Source of the DNA: CALMFT01 sp041674565
Lineage (GTDB): Bacteria; Patescibacteriota; Gracilibacteria; Absconditabacterales; Absconditicoccaceae
Length of the DNA: 5,097 bases
Direction: 5' to 3'
NCBI GenBank assembly: GCA_041674565.1
Contig: JBAYVQ010000076.1
Coordinates: 1-5,097 of the forward strand
The notes below the pieces were generated by a model, which saw only the letters and a list, made by a program, of their open reading frames with translations, made no database searches and was not told the origin of the DNA. Position numbers and translations under genes: made by a program. Shown one piece after another: positions 1 through 5,097 of the stretch. How positions within the stretch are numbered: position 1 is the stretch's first letter; every line of letters begins with the position of its first letter.

Positions 1-207
1 CAACTCTGTTACTTTCTCCTTGAGGAGCAGGTTTTGTTGTTCGTACTCTTTGAGATTGATTGACTCGCTTTGTATCTGATGTTGCAAATCTATCAGACTA
101 TTTCTCAAATCATCTACCAATTTTCTATCTGCATAGCGGAAGTAGAATACTGCGTATCATAGAGCAATGCCTACAATGAGACCAATGAGTGCGAAAGAGA
201 AATCCAT
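1..207 (-). CDS. Membrane-anchored coiled-coil protein, N-terminal part (3' end beyond window)
   Basis: The first 69 codons of a gene that runs off the window. ATG at 207-205 opens a frame beginning MDFSFALIGLIVG, a hydrophobic stretch at residues 5-23 that looks like a membrane anchor. From about residue 24 the chain is charged and rich in Leu, Gln, Glu and Lys, with spacing typical of a coiled coil. Codon 17 is TGA (159-157) inside the membrane segment (IALGYAV when read as Gly), which fits a small residue there; no other stop occurs. It lies 44 nt after the ftsH stop on the same strand and may be cotranscribed. No Shine-Dalgarno sequence precedes the ATG, but TATCAT lies at 220-215. The architecture (N-terminal helix, then coiled coil) resembles the start of RmuC or RNase Y, but too little is visible to name it. 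Confidence 0.75.
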
Positions 208-251
208 ACGTATGATGATAGAAAGAATAAATAATCTGAGCTATTGTGTGT

Positions 252-2186
252 CTACTTTTGACTTTGTTCGAACTCTTGTATCATGCGTTCTGCTACGTTT
301 GACAACTGATCTCATGCATTCATAAGTTCCTCAAACTCATCTTTAGTGAGATATTCTTTTTTGTAGAGTACATCTGCTAGGATTTGTATGCTATCTTGGT
401 GTTTTTTGATAATTGTTTTGGCGTTTTGATATTGATCATCTACGAGATGTTTGACCAACTCATCGATCTTTTCGGCAGTCTTTTCTGAGTAAGGTTTGAC
501 CACTGCGTATTCTTCTGATGTGAGGTTGAGTGTTCCTATTTCTTCCATCATACCGTACTTAGTGACCATGTCATAAGCCATTTTGGTTACTTTTTCAAAA
601 TCATTTGATGCACCCGTGGTGATATTTTCTTTGCCAAAGAATACTTCTTCTGCCACTCTTCCTCCCAGCAATCAAGCCATGTCATCAAGGAACTTTGCTT
701 TGGATCTCAGGTAGGTGTCTTCTATAGGACTAAACCGTGTCACTCCTAGTGCCATACCTCTAGAGACGATAGATATCTTCTCGACTGGATCACCGTTGGG
801 GAGTACGTAACTTACGATAGCGTGACCAAGCTCATGATAGGTCACAATTTTCCTTTCTTGTTCTTTGAGTGTTTTTATTTTTTTCTCTGGACCCATCAGG
901 ATCTTTTCGAAACCATACTCAAAGTCACGGTCACTGAGTTCTTTTCTATTGTCTCTTGCTACTTTGAGTGCTGCTTCATTGATGATATTCTCGATATCCG
1001 CTCCGACAAATCAAGACATTCTCCTTGCTAGTGATTCGATATTGTATCACTTTTCTACTGTTTTATTTTTCAAATAGTATCTGATTATCTCCAATCTTTC
1101 TTCAAAATTTGGATTACCTACGAGTACTTTACGATCAAATCTTCCTGACCTCAATAGAGCTGGATCTAAGGTGTCTGGGCGATTAGTTGCTGCTATCACA
1201 ATCACGTTGGTGCCTTGCTCAAATCCATCCATTTCCGTCAAGATCTGATTGAGTGTTTGCTCTTGTTCTTGGTGTCATCCCGTATGTCACGAGCCTCTTT
1301 TTTTACCGATAGCATCTATCTCATCAATAAACACAATGCTTGGAGATGTGAGTTTCGCTTTACCAAATAGTTCTCTTACTTTTGCTGCGCCCATACCTAC
1401 CAGCATCTCCATGAACTCGCTTCCGCTTGCAGAGTAAAAAGGTACGTTCGCTTCTCATGCTACGGCTCTAGCCAACAAGGTTTTACCTCCTCCTGGTGCT
1501 CAGTAGAGTAGTACTCACTTGGGTATCCTAGCTCACACAGCTCTATACTTCTCTGGGTTTTTGAGGAAATCAACGATCTCCGCAAGCTCTTGTTTCACTT
1601 CTTCCATACCTGCTACATCCACAAAGGTTGTTTTGGGCGCGCTTGCTCCATCTTTTTTATTGAGAGAGCCTATCTTAATGCCAAATGGCATACCTCATTT
1701 TGGACCAAACTTGGTGAGTAAGAAGATAAATAACACGAAAATAGCTATAGATGGCAGTATATCTAGCAAGAGTTTACTCACGATACCTGTTTCTTGATTG
1801 TTGATGACGAGTTTCATAGCACCGCTGCCTGTATCTGGTTTGATTCCCAAATCAGTAATTGGAGTGGTTTTGGGTTTGTGGCTGACGTATGTCTCTATTT
1901 TTTTCTCGTATATATCACCACCCAGTGTAGCGCTTTTGATCAAAAATGTTGTACTTATTTCTTTTTTACCAACGAGCTTTTCGTCGCCAATGATCTCTAC
2001 TTCATTGAATTCGCGAGCATTATATTTGGACAAAAACTCATTGAGATCGATATCATATGATTTGACTACTTTGGTTGCTATCTCTTTCCCATTTTCGCTG
2101 CGTATATCTTGATACGGATTGAATATGTATGATAATCAGAAAGTGAGCACACCAAGTATGAGTATTACTCTGATAATTTTCCACAT
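252..2186 (-). CDS. ftsH: ATP-dependent zinc metalloprotease FtsH (12 in-frame TGA read as Gly)
   Basis: Membrane-bound AAA+ protease that unfolds and degrades misfolded membrane proteins and some soluble regulators, working as a hexamer. With TGA read as glycine it is 644 residues, normal for the family, from ATG at 2186 to TAG at 254-252. Order: membrane helix at about 5-22, extracytoplasmic domain 23-138, second helix about 142-158, AAA+ module, peptidase. Visible motifs are Walker A GAPGGGKT (229-236), pore loop EMLVG (260-264), Walker B FIDEID (286-291), second region of homology with Arg349 and Arg352, zinc motif HELGH (451-455) and the third zinc-ligand candidate Asp529 in GASND. TGA codons are 17, 164, 218, 224, 229, 244, 300, 304, 380, 392, 505 and 625; those at 229, 244, 392 and 505 match glycines conserved in FtsH. 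Oddities are Gly233, where the usual P-loop has Thr, and Leu262, where the usual pore loop has Phe. It follows rnpA after 66 nt. Confidence 0.97.
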
Positions 2187-2249
2187 GTGTTCGTTATAGC
2201 TAAGGTCTAAAGATGATCTCCATACTAACAATATTGTCTCCAATAACAA
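2187..2249 (-). promoter_or_regulatory. rnpA-ftsH intergenic region with weak promoter-like hexamers
   Basis: The rnpA-ftsH gap is wider than the two upstream gaps in the cluster, so a separate ftsH promoter is possible. Two weak candidates can be read on the minus strand. One is TTGTTA (2249-2244), a 16-nt spacer and TAGTAT (2227-2222). The other is TGGAGA (2222-2217), an 18-nt spacer and TATAAC (2198-2193). The second would place the transcription start at or next to the ftsH ATG, giving a leaderless or nearly leaderless mRNA, in line with the missing Shine-Dalgarno sequence. Hexamers of this quality also arise by chance in AT-rich DNA. Confidence 0.22.
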
Positions 2250-2252
2250 CTC

Positions 2253-2657
2253 CTAGCCTTTGGGGCGGTTTTGTATCTTATCTTGCTTGTTGAATAAAGC
2301 AGGTAGTGATACTTCAAGTTTTTTGCTTACGCTATCTCGATCTTTGTGATCTAGAAGTTTATTTCGATTTTCTACATGTGTCTTGTGGGGTAGTGCTATT
2401 GTCTTGACGAACCCTTGAGATTGTGTTTGTGTTTTGATATAAGTTTGTATACGATCGTAGTACATCCTTTTCAGCTTATTTCTTCTAGTTGATCTTTTGT
2501 GTAGTTTTGTGGAGAGCTGTATGGCGAATTGGTTATAGGGGCGATTTTGATACTGAGGCACGAAAAAAAACAAAAAATCAGGCGTGGTTATCAATTGTCT
2601 GCGTTTGAGGATATAGTTGATATCTTTGGTGCTGAGGCGGTATTGTTTGGGTAGCAT
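2253..2657 (-). CDS. rnpA: Ribonuclease P protein component
   Basis: Protein subunit of RNase P, which binds the catalytic RNA and helps it remove 5' leaders from precursor tRNAs. The 134-residue protein starts MLPKQYRLSTKDINYILKRR, matching the usual RnpA opening (a basic, Arg/Lys-rich segment with phenylalanines and tyrosines following). It carries the family's RNR-type signature at about residues 54-69 (KRSTRRNKLKRMYYDR), whose arginines and lysines contact the RNA. The hydrophobic run DFLFFFVPQ (27-35) sits where the central beta strand is expected. The family is usually about 110-125 residues; here a polar, lysine-rich tail after about residue 110 accounts for the extra length. It has no in-frame TGA, which is not significant because it contains only about two glycines. 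ATG at 2657 lies 16 nt after the pilin stop; the stop is TAG. The usual upstream partner rpmH (ribosomal protein L34) is not in the window. Confidence 0.9.
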   Translation of the reverse strand: MLPKQYRLSTKDINYILKRRQLITTPDFLFFFVPQYQNRPYNQFAIQLSTKLHKRSTRRNKLKRMYYDRIQTYIKTQTQSQGFVKTIALPHKTHVENRNKLLDHKDRDSVSKKLEVSLPALFNKQDKIQNRPKG

Positions 2658-2673
2658 ATGCTTGTGTATTAAA

Positions 2674-3327
2674 TTAGTTGCTGTAGTAGTCCAAGGGTAT
2701 GGTATCTAGTGTGTTACCAATGAAACTTTCAATAGATACGTTGCCACTGTGACTTCCTTTTTTGTATGATACGGTACTCGTAACCTTTAGGAGTTTGTCA
2801 GCATGATCTTTTTTGCCTTCAGGCTCGAGGTATACGGGTGTGAAGGTGATTGTTCTTGAAAATGATGTAGCGCTATTGGTGCCAACGATACCAAATGATG
2901 AAAATGTTGTAAATGCAGAAAATGTTCAGTCTGGACTTGGTCTTTTGTAGAGTTTGGTATTGGCTAGATCGCCTGCTGGTTGGAATATGTATCATTTATC
3001 AAAATAGGTCACTACTGTTCGTCTTGTACTTCCGTTGGTATCTGCTGGATCGTGAAAATAGGATCAGCATTTCCCGTCATAACTGTTTGCATCCAGCTCC
3101 AGACAGTTTCGCAGTCGTCATTTTTTGATATTGGTATCGCGACGATTGTAGACCAGTTCTATTCATTCTTTGGCGAGCATAGTTGCGGTAGTCTTCATCT
3201 TTGCTCTTTCCGAAAGACCGATATTGGAAATAATCAGATATGATATCGACAAAATTCCCACCGAAAAAACCGCAATGGATATAAGAATCTCAATAAGTGT
3301 GATGGCTTTTGCTTGCTCGATACGCAT
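2674..3327 (-). CDS. Type IV pilin-like / pseudopilin protein with prepilin N-terminus
   Basis: A 217-residue protein with a class III prepilin signal: a short basic leader (MRIEQAKA), then ITLIEIL and a long hydrophobic helix to about residue 32. The prepilin peptidase site would be Ala8/Ile9, with Glu13 at mature position +5; Gly is more usual at -1. The helix is followed by LAKEGIELVYNRRDTN (51-66), a motif common in type II secretion and type IV pilus minor pilins; its Gly55 is TGA. Four more TGA codons lie at residues 70, 88, 112 and 134. The remainder is a polar, beta-rich globular domain with two cysteines (75 and 87) that could form a disulfide loop. It probably inserts in the membrane and assembles into, or primes, a pilus or pseudopilus; which system is unknown, as no assembly ATPase or prepilin peptidase gene is in view. 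Gaps to holA and rnpA are 16 nt each, implying cotranscription. The frame stays open upstream of the ATG inside holA, but those residues overlap holA and are not credible. Confidence 0.88.
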
Positions 3328-3343
3328 GATGAATGTAATGATT

Positions 3344-4339
3344 TTATGATGCAAAAAGTCCATAGATGCTTGGCCAAAAGCTTTCTGGAGGAAGCATGCC
3401 TGTTTTGAGTTTATAATCCATCTCAATGAGCTGGTGATAGATATGTTTGAAGTACTCTTGTTTGGCAATGATATCGGGTTTTTTTGGCAAGTAACGTGAT
3501 ACAGTAAAGGGTGGCAATTTGCTGTACTTCGCAAGATCTCCAGAACTTTGTATGCCATGTTTTCGTGCATCAATAAGTCCGATGATACCGCCAATACTTC
3601 GATACAGTAGTCCAAGAAATTGAAATTCATTATTATCGGCACGAGCGAAACTGATCAATTTCTCAGTGCTTTTTGCGCTGCCTCCAAAGATAATCCCATC
3701 CAGGAAACTTCGTACATCGTAGGCTGTCGATGATGACACTATTTCTACTATCATCTTTTCCGTGAGCGATACTTGAGGGTGTGCTTGTATATATGCTTTT
3801 ATTTTATTGATCTCGTTTGTTACTAGATACATATTCTCGTTGCACAAACTTAGGATAAGTTCTTGTTGGCTAGATGTTAACGTGATTTCTGATAATTGGG
3901 ATTGGATAAAATTGCTTATTGATTTCTTATCTGCCTTGTGTTCAGATCATTTGATTTGCTCGTCGCCTCACTCCAAAAAGTACTTTGCTCGTTTTGTTTT
4001 CTTGTCGGGATTGCTGGTGACGAATATGGTCAGATTATCTTCTGATATATTCTGTTTGTTTGCTAAAAAATACTCATAGAAGTTATTGAGTTGCTCCTTG
4101 GTTGCTTCATTAAATTTGCTAGTAGTATCTTGAGGTAATCACTGTATGATGACCATCTTTTTGCTAGTAAACAATCATCATCACCATATAGCACTCACTA
4201 TTTCCGTAGTGTTAAATTTTTTTGCAGAAAATTGAAAGATGTTTTCTTTGCCGTACTTGTTGGCAAACTCTTTCTTCCGTGTCTTGAGTTTGAGCTCTGT
4301 AAAAAAAGGATCTCCGTAAAAAAAATATATGGGTGACAT
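3344..4339 (-). CDS. holA: DNA polymerase III subunit delta, clamp loader (6 in-frame TGA, three in tandem)
   Basis: Delta subunit of the clamp loader, the AAA+-like wrench that opens the beta sliding clamp for loading onto DNA. With TGA read as Gly it is 331 residues, close to the usual 330-345, ending at TAA. The start MSPIYFFYGDPFF matches the family's opening (short strand, then Gly-Asp, the remnant nucleotide-binding domain). GGGLFTSKKMVII (53-65) matches the conserved region where an LF is followed by a basic patch and a hydrophobic strand. SSTAYDVRSFLDGIIFGG (about 220-237) and LGLLYRSIGGIIGL fit the C-terminal collar domain. TGA codons are 53, 54, 55, 67, 124 and 131. All nine glycines up to residue 131, six of them TGA, precede eleven C-terminal glycines that are all GGN. 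An in-frame TTG at 4432 would add 31 residues but overlaps the terminator, so ATG 4339 is preferred. No Shine-Dalgarno sequence is visible. Confidence 0.88.
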
Positions 4340-4406
4340 GCTGTCAAAGTGGCTGTAAAAGTTAGTCCATAGTAATTTGATTATGCCACTTTGCAAGTGT
4401 AATCCT

Positions 4407-4422
4407 CGAATATAAGTATTCG
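4407..4422. repeat. Short inverted repeat in the holA leader
   Basis: A perfect inverted repeat, CGAATA, four bases, TATTCG when read on the minus strand. It lies nine bases past the terminator and 67 bases before the holA ATG. It could be an operator or a small RNA hairpin in the holA leader. A TATATT hexamer overlaps it (4414-4409), but I see no -35 element at proper spacing. A 6-bp repeat is short enough to be chance. Confidence 0.3.
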
Positions 4423-4431
4423 TATTTGACA

Positions 4432-4460
4432 AAAAACAAGCTCGTAATGAGCTTGTTTTT
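4432..4460 (-). terminator. Intrinsic terminator after the YtxH-like gene
   Basis: A perfect 12-bp stem (4432-4443 pairing with 4449-4460) with a 5-nt loop (4444-4448). Its core is ACAAGCTC/GAGCTTGT, flanked by A and T runs. On the minus strand it ends in six T residues, the usual form of a rho-independent terminator. It starts 16 nt after the TAG of the upstream gene and separates that gene from the holA cluster. The arms also make it symmetric, with five T on the plus strand, so it could work in both directions, although no plus-strand gene is visible. Confidence 0.85.
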
Positions 4461-4475
4461 ATCGCTTTTCAATAC

Positions 4476-5030
4476 CTATTTTTTTTGATGTTTCATATGA
4501 TCCAGTTTATCTCCGAGAAATTTTATCTTTTGTTCCAAACCAAATTGTTCTTCCGCTGCCAATGCTCACTGTAAGATGTGTTTTGACACAGTTTTCTTGA
4601 ATAATGCGAACTTGCTTGATATCTGTCTGTAATACTCTGTCCATGTTTCCTCTGCGTATTCTTTTGCATTCTGCTCGAACTCTATCACTTCTTCTTCCAA
4701 GTGTACTACCTTTTCTTGAAGCATGTCTACGAGATCATCTCGCTTTTGTGTAGCTTGTTGAACTACTTTTTTGGTGTCAATTTGCTTGATTTGTGTTTGT
4801 GCCTCGTGTGCGGTTTTCTTGATACTGCTTACTACGTTGTCTGTGTCAACTTCTTCAATCAATTTTTTGTTGGTTGATACAAGATAGTCTCGAGCGACTT
4901 TGAATTTATTTAGTCATTTTGCTCCATCTACTTTTCCTTTGAATGTCTTGTCTTTAGCGTAACCAGATATGATCTGACCAGTTGCTAGACCTATAGCTCA
5001 CCATTTGATAGCATTTATGAGTCATCTCAT
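4476..5030 (-). CDS. YtxH-like small membrane-anchored coiled-coil protein
   Basis: A 184-residue protein of unknown function, read with four TGA codons as Gly (residues 3, 11, 39 and 155). It begins MRGLINAIKWGAIGLATGQI, a glycine-containing hydrophobic segment at residues 4-24 followed at once by lysines, as in a single membrane anchor with its tail in the cytoplasm. Residues about 45-150 are almost entirely charged and polar (KKVVQQATQKRDDLVDMLQE, then an acidic EEEVIEFEQ stretch) and look like a long helix or coiled coil. The C-terminus is lysine-rich. This matches the general layout of YtxH or apolipophorin-like proteins, a weak family assignment based on composition. The stop is TAG at 4478-4476, followed closely by the terminator, so it is the last gene of its transcript. 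ATG 5030 is chosen because the hydrophobic anchor starts there; the frame remains open to the window edge but upstream residues look non-coding. Confidence 0.75.
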
Positions 5031-5097
5031 GATTGTGATAGTAAGGGATAAAAAACTAATATGACAGTGGATATGTTTGACATAATTGCAAGACTTG

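Noticed and set aside
822..1077. Plus-strand open frames opposite ftsH (also at 1249-1437, 1519-1797 and 1794-2112)
   Set aside because: They lie antisense to conserved, recognisable FtsH domains and their translations have no family features.
252..2186. ftsH as a pseudogene with many nonsense mutations
   Set aside because: All interruptions are TGA, none TAA or TAG, there are no frameshifts, catalytic motifs are intact, and the same pattern occurs in neighbouring genes.
2187..2252. Mini-ORF between rnpA and ftsH (ATG GAG ATC to TAG, 7 codons)
   Set aside because: It is too short and has no ribosome binding signal; it does not resemble yidD, which often follows rnpA.
2253..2657. Absence of TGA in rnpA as a sign of foreign origin
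   Set aside because: The protein has only about two glycines, so zero TGA is expected by chance.
2913..3243. Plus-strand open frames opposite the pilin gene
   Set aside because: They are antisense to the pilin gene, have Cys/Trp-rich composition with no recognisable motif, and are open mainly because of the opposite strand's codon pattern.
3328..3642. Upstream extension of the pilin frame, adding about 105 residues
   Set aside because: It overlaps holA out of frame and would put a non-signal sequence before the prepilin leader; the ATG at 3327 gives a standard short leader.
4175..4183. TGA as selenocysteine or tryptophan
   Set aside because: There are too many sites, in unrelated housekeeping proteins, aligned with conserved Gly; no SECIS-like need is apparent and TGG is already used for Trp.
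5056..5091. Promoter for the YtxH-like gene (TTGCAA and CATATT)
   Set aside because: The hexamers are not at a workable spacing, so no promoter can be supported.
5015..5097. Tail of another gene upstream of the YtxH-like gene
   Set aside because: One frame ends in TAG at 5058-5056 and another runs to TAA at 5017-5015, but only about 14-27 codons are visible and neither has a recognisable sequence.

Overview
The window is about 5.1 kb of moderately AT-rich DNA (a little under 40% G+C on the lines I counted) carrying six protein genes, all on the minus strand. The decisive feature is the genetic code. Under the standard code most of these genes break into fragments separated by TGA. Reading TGA as glycine (translation table 25) gives full-length, recognisable proteins, with 28 in-frame TGA codons. 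Several fall at glycines nearly invariant in FtsH, including the first glycine of the P-loop, so glycine fits and tryptophan (table 4) does not. TGG remains the tryptophan codon, and all five stop codons visible are TAA or TAG. This code is known from Gracilibacteria (BD1-5) and Absconditabacteria (SR1) of the candidate phyla radiation (Patescibacteria). I place the window in that group but cannot choose between the two.

Layout in direction of transcription (right to left). At 5030-4476 is a small membrane-anchored coiled-coil protein of YtxH-like appearance, followed by a strong intrinsic terminator (4460-4432). A short leader with an inverted repeat follows. Then comes a tightly spaced cluster: holA, DNA polymerase III delta subunit (4339-3344); a type IV pilin-like or pseudopilin protein (3327-2674); and rnpA, the RNase P protein subunit (2657-2253), with 16-nt gaps between them. 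After a 66-nt gap comes ftsH, the membrane AAA+ zinc protease (2186-252). After 44 nt comes the N-terminal part of another membrane-anchored coiled-coil protein (207 to the window edge).

The cluster mixes replication (clamp loader), RNA processing (RNase P), envelope quality control (FtsH) and a surface appendage or secretion component (pilin). The pilin gene between holA and rnpA is the unusual neighbour: in most bacteria rnpA follows rpmH, which is absent here. None of the six start codons has a recognisable Shine-Dalgarno sequence. No RNA gene, insertion sequence, CRISPR array or plus-strand gene is supported, and no stretch over 300 nt lacks a gene. I found no undescribed defence or mobile system. 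The interest lies in the recoding, above all three consecutive TGA codons in holA, and in some unusual FtsH active-site residues.
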